This document shows, in pieces, positions 1 to 8,040 of a stretch of 33,443 bases of DNA. The stretch spans positions 1-33,443 of the forward strand of contig CAZXDP010000027.1 of assembly GCA_964639255.1 (NCBI GenBank). Direction: 5' to 3'. A program made the translations under genes and the position numbers. The number at the start of each line of letters is the position of its first letter. Position 1 is the first letter of the stretch. Below the pieces are notes generated by a model. The model saw nothing but the letters and a program-made list of their open reading frames with translations, had not been told where the DNA came from and did no database searches. This DNA comes from NZQO01 sp964639255. GTDB taxonomy: Bacteria > Bacteroidota > Bacteroidia > Flavobacteriales > Flavobacteriaceae.

Positions 1-730
1 GCAACTTGCTTTGCCGAACTAGGGCGATCATCCAAGTGCAGGCAATGAGTCCGCAAACAAACGCGGCTGCAAACCCAGCTCCCAGGGTAGTTAGGTTGGT
101 GGTTTCGGCAGAAAGCTCACCGCTCAAAAGGTCTTTTGCTATCTTTCCGAAGATAAGTGGCACGACCATTAAAAAGGAAAAGCGTGCGGCTTTGCCCTTA
201 TCGTTCCCCAAGAGTACTGAAGTAGAAATGGTGGCACCGCTTCTGGAAATCCCCGGAAGCATGGCAATTGCCTGTGCGATACCAATAATGAGGGAATCCT
301 TATAGGAAACTGGCTGGCCGGTATTTTGTGCGCGATCTGCCAAAAAAAGCAAAATGGCAGTCACAATGAGCATGGCGCCGACAAAGGCAATGCTCCCCCC
401 AAAAAATGATTCGAGCTGTTCCTCGAATAGCACGCCAATAATCGCCGCAGGCAACATGGAGAGTACAATTTTTACGGTAAACTGGGTTTCTTCATTCCAG
501 GTAAACTTGAACAAACCCCCTATAATGGCAACGATGTCCTTTCGAAATACTACCAAGGTGCTTAACGCAGTGGCAAAATGGAGCACTACGGTAAACAGCA
601 AGCTCTCCTCTGGAACCGAGGTATCGCCCAAAAGGGCTTTGCCCAATTCGAGATGACCGCTGGACGATACGGGTAGAAACTCGGTAAACCCTTGAACTAT
701 GCCCAAAAGAATGGCATCCCATAGCTCCAT
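1..730 (-). CDS. uppP: Undecaprenyl-diphosphatase UppP/BacA (3' end cut by window edge)
   Basis: Integral membrane phosphatase that converts undecaprenyl pyrophosphate to the monophosphate, recycling the lipid carrier for peptidoglycan and other surface glycans. The reading frame opens with ATG at 730 and runs without a stop off the left edge, giving about 243 residues of a protein that is usually 260-270. Visible family signatures are the N-terminal Q13xxxE17 followed by PVSSSGH (20-26) and the second block PGISRSG near residue 159, the two motifs that form the active site. Hydrophobic segments occur throughout. It starts 3 bp after the DUF3098 stop, so it is the last visible gene of the ftsX operon. 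The missing part is only the C-terminus. Confidence 0.95.
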   Translation of the reverse strand, partial: MELWDAILLGIVQGFTEFLPVSSSGHLELGKALLGDTSVPEESLLFTVVLHFATALSTLVVFRKDIVAIIGGLFKFTWNEETQFTVKIVLSMLPAAIIGVLFEEQLESFFGGSIAFVGAMLIVTAILLFLADRAQNTGQPVSYKDSLIIGIAQAIAMLPGISRSGATISTSVLLGNDKGKAARFSFLMVVPLIFGKIAKDLLSGELSAETTNLTTLGAGFAAAFVCGLIACTWMIALVRQSKL

Positions 731-733
731 AGG

Positions 734-994
734 TTACTCTTCTTTATGGGGGTTCAAGAGGATGGCGTATACCTCGATGCCAAACCCGATCAAGATAAGG
801 GCCGGAGCCAAGCGAATGCGCCGCCAGCTATAAATTTCAGGATTGAATACATTGGGGTCGTCACTGCCGCCGCCGGCCATTAAGATAAATCCTAGGGCAA
901 TGCACGCAACGCCAATGAGCATGAAAATATAATTTTTCCGTTCAAAGATAAACCGGTTCTTCTTTGCTTCCTCTTTTCGTTTTTGCTCTCCCAA
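734..994 (-). CDS. DUF3098 family small membrane protein, TTG start
   Basis: An 86-residue protein of the DUF3098 family, which I recall as common in Bacteroidota between ftsX and uppP. A basic N-terminus (about 20 residues rich in K, R and E) precedes two predicted membrane helices, roughly 24-41 and 63-80. The connecting loop contains GGGSDDPNVFNPEIYSWRR, a conserved-looking stretch. Function is unknown; the context suggests the cell envelope or division. No ATG is available before residue 25, which is already inside the first helix, so the TTG at 994 is the likely start. The gene lies 11 bp after the lipoprotein stop and 3 bp before uppP, so it is co-transcribed. Confidence 0.85.
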   Translation of the reverse strand: MGEQKRKEEAKKNRFIFERKNYIFMLIGVACIALGFILMAGGGSDDPNVFNPEIYSWRRIRLAPALILIGFGIEVYAILLNPHKEE

Positions 995-1005
995 AACAGT
1001 GTTTT

Positions 1006-1374
1006 TTAATTGGTTACGGTCCCAACAGGTTCAGCAAACTCTGTATATAAAACGGTGCCATCTACTTCCAGTTGCGATATATGTTTGCTCTCCCGTCCAA
1101 ACCAGAACGTATGGAGGTGCAAGGTAACGGTTTTATTTAATATCTCGGTTGCGGCTCGCTCCATTGTAAAACTGTGTTCCAGCCCGCGGTTTACATAGTA
1201 AAAATCGCCATTGGCGTCATACAGTACCAGGTCTTTGGAGCTACCTTCTTCCACTTTCACGACCGTGATGTTTTTAACTTCGCATTGTTCTTCGGAGGAA
1301 TCGCGAATAATGCAGCCGCTCATCATTATTGCGGCCAAGCACAGTATTCCTAATTTTTTAATAGTAGAGTTCAT
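1006..1374 (-). CDS. Small lipoprotein of unknown function between ftsX and DUF3098
   Basis: A 122-residue protein with a type II signal peptide: a basic start, a hydrophobic stretch (residues 8-18) and a lipobox ending SGC at Cys21. The mature part is short, soluble and probably beta-rich, with no motif I recognise. A C-terminal stretch reads HISQLEVDGTVLYTEFAEP. It begins inside the last codons of ftsX (17 bp overlap, other frame), so its translation is likely coupled to ftsX. I recall the usual Bacteroidota order as ftsX, DUF3098, uppP, so this gene looks like an addition restricted to a lineage. That is inference. No function is assigned. Confidence 0.8.
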   Translation of the reverse strand: MNSTIKKLGILCLAAIMMSGCIIRDSSEEQCEVKNITVVKVEEGSSKDLVLYDANGDFYYVNRGLEHSFTMERAATEILNKTVTLHLHTFWFGRESKHISQLEVDGTVLYTEFAEPVGTVTN

Positions 1375-2236
1375 CTGTTCTTAGATTTAAGAAACGCTGG
1401 GTGGCAAAAAAGGTGCTCAGCCAACTTATAAAAATACCTATTGCGAAAACCCCTAAAAACAAGGCTACCAGTAATAATCTATCCTGAAGCAATTGAAGTT
1501 CGGGGAAGCTTTGGTCGAGATAATACAGCACCAGTCCCATTCCTACGAGGGCCAGCACGGCGCCTATCATTCCCAATTTTATGCTTTTCCAGATAAAGGG
1601 GCGGCGTATAAATCCTTTTGTAGCGCCCACCATTTGCATGGTTTTTATGGTAAAACGCTTGGCGTATACCGAGAGCCGTATAGAGCTATTAATAAGCAGA
1701 ACTGCAATGAACAGAAAAACGCCACTTACAATAAGCACCCAAAGGCTTATCTTTTTAACATTATCGTTGAGCAGGGCGATAAGGGGTTTGTCGTACACTA
1801 CTTCATCTACAAAATCTTTGTTAGATAGTTGTGTGGAGATATCTTCCAATTGCTCGGGCGACACATAATCGGCCAGCAGGTAAACATCGATACTGTTCTG
1901 CAAGGGATTTTCCCCCAAAAATTCCATAAAATTTTCCCCAATAGTGGCGCTATGTTCTTCTGCAGCTTGTTCCTTGGAGATGTATTCGGCGCTTTTAGTG
2001 TATTCGGCCAGCGCCAAGCTCTGTTTTAATTGGGTTACCTCTACTTCTTTGGCGCTATCCTTCAAATACACCGTTAACGCAATTTGCTCTTTAAAATGAT
2101 CGGCTACTTTTTTGGTGTTGAGCACTAGCAACCCGAGCAGCCCCAGTAGGAACAGCACAAGCGAAATACTAATGACCACCGAAAAATAGGAGGAAATCAA
2201 CCTGCGTTTTTGATATTTTTCAAACGATGATGCCAT
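1358..2236 (-). CDS. ftsX: Cell division protein FtsX (ABC transporter permease-like)
   Basis: FtsX is the membrane partner of the ATPase FtsE and regulates peptidoglycan hydrolases at the division site. The 292-residue protein has the expected layout: a short cytoplasmic N-terminus, a first membrane helix at about 17-40, a large extracytoplasmic domain (about 45-165) and three more helices near 166-190, 215-240 and 253-275. The cytoplasmic loop after helix 2 reads SIRLSVYAKRFTIKTMQMVGAT, typical of FtsX/MacB permeases. Start is ATG at 2236, preceded by the -7 box on this strand at 2266-2273. ftsE is not adjacent. The lipoprotein gene overlaps its 3' end. Confidence 0.93.
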   Translation of the reverse strand: MASSFEKYQKRRLISSYFSVVISISLVLFLLGLLGLLVLNTKKVADHFKEQIALTVYLKDSAKEVEVTQLKQSLALAEYTKSAEYISKEQAAEEHSATIGENFMEFLGENPLQNSIDVYLLADYVSPEQLEDISTQLSNKDFVDEVVYDKPLIALLNDNVKKISLWVLIVSGVFLFIAVLLINSSIRLSVYAKRFTIKTMQMVGATKGFIRRPFIWKSIKLGMIGAVLALVGMGLVLYYLDQSFPELQLLQDRLLLVALFLGVFAIGIFISWLSTFFATQRFLNLRTDELYY

Positions 2237-2265
2237 ACTCTGTAATCATTGATGCGGTAAAAGTA

Positions 2266-2273
2266 CAAAACTA
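2266..2273 (-). promoter_or_regulatory. -7 box of the ftsX operon
   Basis: Read on the minus strand the bases are TAGTTTTG, an exact match to the Bacteroidota consensus TAnnTTTG. The box ends 29 nt before the ftsX ATG, giving a leader of about 25 nt. I do not see a convincing -33 TTTG at the usual spacing. Confidence 0.6.
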
Positions 2274-2284
2274 AGCAAGAGCCC

Positions 2285-2297
2285 GTGCGACTCGCAC
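2285..2297. repeat. Perfect 13-bp dyad between ftsX and leuS
   Basis: GTGCGA and TCGCAC flank a central C, forming a perfect 6-bp-arm inverted repeat. It lies upstream of the ftsX -7 box, in its -25 to -35 area, and about 70 bp upstream of the leuS box. It could be an operator for the divergent pair; it could equally be chance. Confidence 0.35.
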
Positions 2298-2366
2298 TTA
2301 AAAAAATGGCTCGTGCCCACCGTTTTTTTGATAACGTTTCCCCTTTCGTCTTTCGTACAATAGCCT

Positions 2367-2374
2367 TAAATTTG
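2367..2374 (+). promoter_or_regulatory. -7 box of leuS
   Basis: TAAATTTG matches TAnnTTTG exactly and ends 23 nt before the leuS ATG. The leader is therefore too short for a T-box or other large riboswitch. Confidence 0.55.
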
Positions 2375-2397
2375 CCCTTCATTTTCAAACCGCTGCA

Positions 2398-5241
2398 ATG
2401 GCAACGTACGACTTTAACGCTATAGAAAAAAAATGGCAGGAGTATTGGGCAGACCACCAAACCTTCAAGGCTTCCAATACTTCTGAAAGACCAAAATACT
2501 ACGTACTGGATATGTTCCCGTACCCCTCGGGCGCCGGCCTGCACGTGGGACATCCACTCGGCTACATTGCCAGCGATATTTATGCGCGCTACAAGCGGCA
2601 TAAGGGTTTTAACGTACTGCATCCGCAGGGATACGATTCGTTTGGGCTACCGGCCGAGCAATATGCCATCCAAACGGGCCAGCACCCACGAAAAACCACG
2701 CAAGAGAACATAGCCCGGTATCGCGAGCAATTGGACAAAATGGGTTTTTCCTTCGATTGGAGCCGTGAGGTGCGTACCAGCGATCCCGCGTATTACAAAT
2801 GGACCCAGTGGATTTTCATGCAGCTTTTCAACAGCTGGTACGATTACCAACAGGACAAGGCCCGCCCCATTATAGAGTTGGAATCGATTTTGTCTTCGGA
2901 AGGGAACCAAAACGTACACGCAGCTTGCGATACCGATACTCCGTCAATAACTGCCCAACAGTGGAGCCGTTATTCTTCAGAAGAAAAACAACAGCTACTC
3001 TTGCACTATCGTTTAACCTATTTGGCAGAGACCGAAGTGAACTGGTGCCCTCAGTTGGGCACCGTGCTAGCCAACGACGAGATTGTGAACGGTGTTTCAG
3101 AACGTGGCGGATTTCCCGTGGTACGCAAGAAAATGAAGCAGTGGAGCATGCGCATTACGGCGTATGCCCAACGATTGCTGGACGGGCTCGATACCATAGA
3201 TTGGCCACAGCCGTTAAAAGATTCGCAAACCAATTGGATTGGAAGGAGCGAGGGTGCCGAAGTGCAATTTAAAATTCAAAATTCTGAACATACCATAGGA
3301 GTATTCACTACCCGTCCCGATACCATTTTTGGGGTTAGCTTTATGACCTTGGCGCCAGAGCACGAACTGGTTCGGGAAATTACTACCGAGGCCCAAAAAG
3401 CAGAAGTAGAAAAATACATTGAAGCCACCGCCAAGCGTAGCGAGCGCGAGCGTATGGCAGATGTAAAAACCGTAACGGGCGCGTTCACGGGTGCCTATGC
3501 CCAACATCCCTTTACCGGAAAGCCCATCCCGATCTATATTGGCGATTATGTGCTGGCGGGCTACGGTACGGGCGCCGTAATGAGTGTGCCCTGTGGAGAC
3601 CAAAGAGATTACGATTTCGCCCGTCACTTCGAGATTCCCATTCCGAACATTTTTGAAGGAATCGATATTTCGGAAGGGGCCTTCTCCGATAAGGACAAAA
3701 CCGTGATCGCGAATAGCGATTTCCTGAACGGACTTCAATATAAAGAAGCAACCAATAAGGTGATTGAGGCGCTGGAGCAAAAAGGTGCCGGCAAGGGGAA
3801 GGTCAATTATCGCCTGCGCGATGCAGTTTTCAGCAGGCAGCGCTATTGGGGAGAACCTTTTCCCGTATACTACAAAAATGGGCTGCCACAATTGATAGAC
3901 GAACGCTATTTGCCGCTTACCCTTCCAGAGGTTTCGGCATACCTGCCAACCGAAGATGGCGAGCCGCCCCTGGGCAGGGCCGATACCTGGGCTTGGGACA
4001 GCGAGCAAAACAAGGTGGTTTCCAACGAGAAAATCGACCACGAAACTGTGTTTCCCCTAGAGCTGAATACCATGCCGGGCTGGGCGGGCAGTAGCTGCTA
4101 TATGTTCCGCTATATGGATCCGCGCAACGACCAAGCATTGGCCAGTAAAGAAGCGATGGCGTATTGGCGTCAGGTAGACTTGTACGTAGGCGGTAGCGAG
4201 CACGCCACGGGACATTTGCTATACAGCCGCTTTTGGGTTAAGTTTTTGTACGATCGTGGGGTGCTGCCTGTAGATGAGCCGTTCAAGAAGCTAATCAACC
4301 AAGGAATGATCTTGGGGGAGAGTGCTTTCGTAAACCGATTGGAAGGAAGTAATACCTTTGTTTCTGCTGGAATGAAGCCGGGAAATGTAATGCAGCCTAT
4401 CCACGCCGATGTATCCTTTGTAAACCATTCCAACGAACTTGACATCGAGGCGTTCAAGGCTTGGCGACCGGAATATGAAGATTCAGAATTCATTACCGAA
4501 AAGGATGGCGCATTTAAAGTGATGCGGGCGGTCGAGAAAATGTCGAAGTCCAAATACAATGTGGTCAACCCAGACGATATTTGCGAGCGCTACGGCGCCG
4601 ATACCCTGCGGATGTACGAGATGTTCCTAGGGCCACTGGAACAGGCCAAACCTTGGAACACGGCCGGGATTACCGGGGTGCATAGTTTCTTGAAAAAACT
4701 TTGGAAGCTATACCATACGGGAATAGCTTCGGAAGGGAACCAGGGCGGTGTTTTCTCCGTTTCAGAAGAACCGGCTTCCGGGGAGAGTTTGCGCATTCTT
4801 CATAAGACCATCAAGAAGGTGGAAGAAGATATTGAGAGCTTCAGTTTCAACACATCGGTTTCTACCTTTATGATTGCCGTGAACGAACTGGGCGCCCAAG
4901 GCTGCAACAGCCGTGACGTATTGGAGCCATTGGTGGTACTGTTGTCCCCGTACGCACCGCATATTTCAGAAGAATTATGGCAAAAACTGGGGCATAGCGA
5001 GAGTATCTCAACCGCTGCCTTTCCTAAATTCGAGGAAAAATATCTTGAAGAGCGCACGAAGGAATATCCCATTTCCTTTAACGGCAAGACCCGTTTTACC
5101 TTAGAACTGCCACTCGATATGGCAAAGGAGGACATCGAGGCTGCCGTAATGGCACACGAAAAAACCGAATATTACCTAGCGGGCCGTGCCCCAAAAAAGG
5201 TAATCGTGGTACCCGGAAAGATTGTGAATATTGTGGGCTAA
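2398..5241 (+). CDS. leuS: Leucyl-tRNA synthetase
   Basis: Class I aminoacyl-tRNA synthetase that charges tRNA-Leu. The 947 residues are complete. The HIGH-type signature is HVGH at 49-52 within PYPSGAGLHVGHPLGY, and KMSKS is exact at 714-718. The CP1 editing domain lies roughly at 230-430, with its T-rich motif visible as GVFTTRPDTIFG. A hydrophilic, Asp/Ser/Gln-rich insertion of about 57 residues (152-208) precedes TYLAETEVNWCP. This insertion, and a second variable stretch before KMSKS, make the protein longer than the roughly 860-residue E. coli enzyme; I recall such inserts as common in Bacteroidota LeuRS. The ATG at 2398 has its own promoter, and the gene is monocistronic or read with the zinc peptidase 57 bp downstream. 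Confidence 0.98.
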   Translation: MATYDFNAIEKKWQEYWADHQTFKASNTSERPKYYVLDMFPYPSGAGLHVGHPLGYIASDIYARYKRHKGFNVLHPQGYDSFGLPAEQYAIQTGQHPRKTTQENIARYREQLDKMGFSFDWSREVRTSDPAYYKWTQWIFMQLFNSWYDYQQDKARPIIELESILSSEGNQNVHAACDTDTPSITAQQWSRYSSEEKQQLLLHYRLTYLAETEVNWCPQLGTVLANDEIVNGVSERGGFPVVRKKMKQWSMRITAYAQRLLDGLDTIDWPQPLKDSQTNWIGRSEGAEVQFKIQNSEHTIGVFTTRPDTIFGVSFMTLAPEHELVREITTEAQKAEVEKYIEATAKRSERERMADVKTVTGAFTGAYAQHPFTGKPIPIYIGDYVLAGYGTGAVMSVPCGDQRDYDFARHFEIPIPNIFEGIDISEGAFSDKDKTVIANSDFLNGLQYKEATNKVIEALEQKGAGKGKVNYRLRDAVFSRQRYWGEPFPVYYKNGLPQLIDERYLPLTLPEVSAYLPTEDGEPPLGRADTWAWDSEQNKVVSNEKIDHETVFPLELNTMPGWAGSSCYMFRYMDPRNDQALASKEAMAYWRQVDLYVGGSEHATGHLLYSRFWVKFLYDRGVLPVDEPFKKLINQGMILGESAFVNRLEGSNTFVSAGMKPGNVMQPIHADVSFVNHSNELDIEAFKAWRPEYEDSEFITEKDGAFKVMRAVEKMSKSKYNVVNPDDICERYGADTLRMYEMFLGPLEQAKPWNTAGITGVHSFLKKLWKLYHTGIASEGNQGGVFSVSEEPASGESLRILHKTIKKVEEDIESFSFNTSVSTFMIAVNELGAQGCNSRDVLEPLVVLLSPYAPHISEELWQKLGHSESISTAAFPKFEEKYLEERTKEYPISFNGKTRFTLELPLDMAKEDIEAAVMAHEKTEYYLAGRAPKKVIVVPGKIVNIVG

Positions 5242-5298
5242 TTTTAGCACGCTTTTTGCTTTTCCCTACGTATCTTTAAATTTTAAAAAAGTAAGAAA

Positions 5299-5997
5299 AT
5301 GATTGGATATTATATATTAGCGGGCGCCATCTTTTTGGTGAGCATGTACGTAAGCAATAAGCTGAAGAGCAAGTTCAAAAAATACTCAAAGGTGCACCTG
5401 CAGAACGGTATGAGCGGCAAGGAGATTGCCGAAAAAATGTTGGCAGACCACGGCATACACGACGTGGAGGTCATCTCGACGCCTGGGCAACTCACCGACC
5501 ATTACAATCCTGCCAAGAAAACGGTAAATCTTAGCGAACCCGTCTATATGCAGCGCAATGCCGCTGCGGCCGCGGTAGCTGCTCACGAGGTTGGGCACGC
5601 GGTACAGCACGCTACGGCTTATAGCTGGTTGCAAATGCGTTCGGCCATCGTACCGGTGGTTGGCGTGGCGAGCAAGCTTTCCAATTTCGTCATCATGGCG
5701 GGATTGGTACTTACCTTCGCCACCTCTATGACCGGCCTGGGCAATACCCTGTTCCTGGTGGGTATTATCCTGTTCGCGGCGACTACCGTGTTTGCCTTTA
5801 TCACCCTGCCGGTGGAATTTGACGCCAGTAAACGCGCGCTCGCTTGGTTGGAAACCGAAAATATGGTGACCCCGCAAGAGCACGATGGAGCGGAGGACGC
5901 CCTAAAATGGGCCGCACGCACCTATGTAGTGGCTGCGTTGGGTTCACTGGCAACATTGCTATACTTTATAAGTATGTTTATGGGCGGTCGCGATTAA
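5299..5997 (+). CDS. Membrane zinc metallopeptidase, YugP family
   Basis: A 232-residue membrane protein of the YugP/DUF neutral zinc peptidase family. The zinc-binding HExxH is H96-E97-V-G-H100 within AAHEVGHAVQH. Hydrophobic helices occur at about 2-18, 117-140 and 143-166, with another at the C-terminus (about 210-228). The stretch LPVEFDASKRAL after the third helix carries the family's conserved acidic residue, a likely third zinc ligand. The probable role is intramembrane or membrane-proximal proteolysis; the substrate is unknown. Start is ATG at 5299, preceded by an imperfect -7 box (TATCTTTA at 5271-5278). It is followed by a strong bidirectional terminator. Confidence 0.88.
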   Translation: MIGYYILAGAIFLVSMYVSNKLKSKFKKYSKVHLQNGMSGKEIAEKMLADHGIHDVEVISTPGQLTDHYNPAKKTVNLSEPVYMQRNAAAAAVAAHEVGHAVQHATAYSWLQMRSAIVPVVGVASKLSNFVIMAGLVLTFATSMTGLGNTLFLVGIILFAATTVFAFITLPVEFDASKRALAWLETENMVTPQEHDGAEDALKWAARTYVVAALGSLATLLYFISMFMGGRD

Positions 5998-6012
5998 TCG
6001 CAATTTGGAGCA

Positions 6013-6043
6013 AAAAAAATCCGGCGAATCGCCGGATTTTTTT
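6013..6043. terminator. Bidirectional intrinsic terminator
   Basis: Bases 6013-6026 and 6030-6043 form an uninterrupted inverted repeat with a 3-nt AAT loop: a GC core (CCGGCG/CGCCGG) flanked by A-runs on the left and T-runs on the right. Either strand reads as a hairpin followed by U-tract. It can end both the zinc peptidase transcript (plus) and the saccharopine dehydrogenase transcript (minus). Confidence 0.9.
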
Positions 6044-6132
6044 GTTTAGAGGGTAGCGAGTTTGGAATACTACAATTTCTCATTTAAAACCGAATTCAGT
6101 CTCTTGAGGACTCAGGCACTATATTTTCAAAA

Positions 6133-7503
6133 TTACCCCTGCACATTATCTGGGTTGTATCCCAAATATTCGGTAAAATGCTCTTTAAATTGAATGCCGT
6201 GTTCTTTCAGTTCGGCTAAGATGGGTTGGTATACCTCCTTGCTAATGGGCAGCTGTACGCCGGGGGAGGTAATTTCTCCGTTCAATATTTTTAAAGCGGC
6301 CATGGCTACTGGAAGTCCTACGGTTTTTGCCATAGCCGTATGGCTTTGGTTCTCACCTACGAGCACCATGTTGCTGTCTATCTGTTTCTTGATTCCGTTA
6401 AGTTCGTAGCCAAATTTATGGTACATCACAATCATATCCTTATCATCGGGTTGCAAGGTCCATTTGTCCTCTAAGATTTTCTGTAGTGCTTGGGCCGGGG
6501 TGGCATCTTTTATGCCTATTTTTTTATCGGGATTGAAGATGTCAAGCTCTTCCAGTTTTCCCCACATTAGGTCGTCTTGGTCTATTTTCAGGTTGTGGCG
6601 CAACTTCAGCTCTACCGAATCGGTAGGCGAATAGGGAAGGAACAGGTTTACGAACTCCCTATAACTAAGTTCTTCTGAATTGGGGATGGTATACCCATCA
6701 TCGGTCATTCCCAATTGCACGAACATGTTCCACGCCTTGCTAAAGCCCACCCTTCGAATGGTGCCGCGGTACAAGGTTAGTACATCTTCGAGGCCGTATA
6801 TGCTTCGGTATTTCAAGGAGTTTCGATTAGCGTATCCCTCAAATCGGCCGTGTCCCTCAATTTCCAGGAATTCGGTTCTTCGAAACAAACGGTGATAGGG
6901 AATGTATTTGTAGGTGCCTTCCTGAATAAATTCGGCAGCGCCGCCTTGCCCGGCTACCACGACGTTTCTGGGATTCCACGTAAATTTGTAATGCCACAGG
7001 TTGTCATCGCTCTCTGGTGCCACAAGGCCACCGGTAAATGACTCGAACAGCAGCATTTTGCCGCCATTGTCGCGTATGCGATCAATTACTTGCATAGCGC
7101 TCATGTGGTCTATCCCCGGGTCTAGCCCAATTTCGTTCATAAATATAAGTCCCTTGCTAGTAACCTTCGAATTGAGAGATTGCATCTCGTTGCTAATATA
7201 GCTGGCGGTCACCATATGCTTGCCAAATTCCAGGCAGTCCTTCGCGACCTCAATATGGTAGCGGGCGGGCAACATACTAATTACCAAATCGGCGGCTTCA
7301 ATGGCCTCGCGCCTATCGGGTTCATTAAAGATATCTAACATTATGGCCCGCGCATTGGGGTGGCCATTGGTATATTTTTGTGCGTGGCTAATGGAGAGGT
7401 CGCCAATAGTAATGAAAAGCTCTTCGTCCTCAGAGCGGTCCAACAGGTATTTTATCAAACTGGTAGAGGAACGGCCGGCACCGATAATTAATATGTTTCG
7501 CAT
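6133..7503 (-). CDS. Saccharopine dehydrogenase family protein (LYS9-like)
   Basis: A 456-residue NAD(P)-binding oxidoreductase of the saccharopine dehydrogenase (glutamate-forming)/lysine dehydrogenase family. The N-terminus is a Rossmann fold with IIGAGRSS (6-13). The family sequence NEIGLDPGIDHMSAM lies near 123-137, followed by the catalytic/dimerisation domain and a C-terminal return to the Rossmann domain (SHTAMAKTVGLPVAMAA). The family interconverts saccharopine with lysine or aminoadipate semialdehyde; the exact substrate cannot be read from sequence. Known LYS9-type roles are lysine degradation. ATG at 7503; an imperfect -7 box (TATTTTCG on the minus strand) lies upstream. It is divergent from the DUF423 gene with 53 bp between the starts. 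Confidence 0.88.
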   Translation of the reverse strand: MRNILIIGAGRSSTSLIKYLLDRSEDEELFITIGDLSISHAQKYTNGHPNARAIMLDIFNEPDRREAIEAADLVISMLPARYHIEVAKDCLEFGKHMVTASYISNEMQSLNSKVTSKGLIFMNEIGLDPGIDHMSAMQVIDRIRDNGGKMLLFESFTGGLVAPESDDNLWHYKFTWNPRNVVVAGQGGAAEFIQEGTYKYIPYHRLFRRTEFLEIEGHGRFEGYANRNSLKYRSIYGLEDVLTLYRGTIRRVGFSKAWNMFVQLGMTDDGYTIPNSEELSYREFVNLFLPYSPTDSVELKLRHNLKIDQDDLMWGKLEELDIFNPDKKIGIKDATPAQALQKILEDKWTLQPDDKDMIVMYHKFGYELNGIKKQIDSNMVLVGENQSHTAMAKTVGLPVAMAALKILNGEITSPGVQLPISKEVYQPILAELKEHGIQFKEHFTEYLGYNPDNVQG

Positions 7504-7516
7504 GGGTAGTTTTTCG

Positions 7517-7524
7517 TAATTTTG
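7517..7524 (+). promoter_or_regulatory. -7 box of the DUF423 gene
   Basis: TAATTTTG matches TAnnTTTG exactly, 32 nt before the ATG at 7557. It lies in the short gap to the divergent saccharopine dehydrogenase gene. Confidence 0.55.
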
Positions 7525-7556
7525 AAGTTCATTTCAGAAAAAACGAAAATACTAAA

Positions 7557-7967
7557 ATGTTGGCGGAACCTATGAGCGAATTCGATAAAAAAATAGTCAT
7601 AACCGCAGCCATTCTAGCTGCGGTAACCATTGCCATTGGCGCCTTTGGTGCCCACGGACTCAAACAATTGGTATCCGTTGAGGCAGTGGCTAGTTTCGAG
7701 ACAGGGGTGCGCTACCAAATGTATCACGTGCTCGCCCTATTTGGACTGGGTTTCGCGGGGGCCATTCCGCATAACACCAAGGTTTGGGTGTTCCGGATAT
7801 TCCTGGTGGCCATAGTCCTTTTTTCAGGGTCTATCTACCTCTTGGCGTTACGGGAAGCGCTGCCGTTTTCAGTAGGTTTTCTTGGTCCTGTTACCCCGTT
7901 GGGAGGGCTGTTGTTTATAGTGGGTTGGCTGCGTTTGGCCTTCGGAATGGGTACGTTAAAGTCGTAA
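7557..7967 (+). CDS. DUF423 family membrane protein
   Basis: A 136-residue inner-membrane protein with four predicted helices, about 15-33, 51-67, 73-93 and 101-130. The family motif GAFGAHGLKQ (about 28-37) follows the first helix, and the sequence YQMYHVLALFGLG is typical of DUF423 (YgdD-like). No biochemical function is established. ATG at 7557 is the first start after the promoter; the ATG at 7572 (MSEFDKK) is an equally reasonable start and would shorten the protein by five residues. It precedes pckA by 73 bp, but pckA has its own promoter. Confidence 0.88.
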   Translation: MLAEPMSEFDKKIVITAAILAAVTIAIGAFGAHGLKQLVSVEAVASFETGVRYQMYHVLALFGLGFAGAIPHNTKVWVFRIFLVAIVLFSGSIYLLALREALPFSVGFLGPVTPLGGLLFIVGWLRLAFGMGTLKS

Positions 7968-8008
7968 CAATTCAAGTTGAAAAGCACGCTTTCTGTTTCA
8001 GAATTATT

Positions 8009-8016
8009 ATTTTTGT
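8009..8016 (+). promoter_or_regulatory. -7 box of pckA
   Basis: TATTTTTG, an exact TAnnTTTG match in AT-rich DNA, ends 24 nt before the pckA ATG. No clear -33 element is seen. Confidence 0.6.
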
Positions 8017-8040
8017 ACTCCACAACAATTAAAATAAGGT

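Noticed and set aside
3214..4041. 275-residue minus-strand ORF inside leuS
   Set aside because: It is antisense to a clearly conserved part of LeuRS and is explained by codon usage of the real gene.
5386..5883. 165-residue minus-strand ORF in the zinc peptidase gene
   Set aside because: Antisense shadow; the plus frame has HExxH and membrane helices.
6090..6120. AGTC/GGACT-type inverted repeat near the end of the saccharopine dehydrogenase gene
   Set aside because: Short and imperfect; the strong hairpin at 6013-6043 already explains termination.
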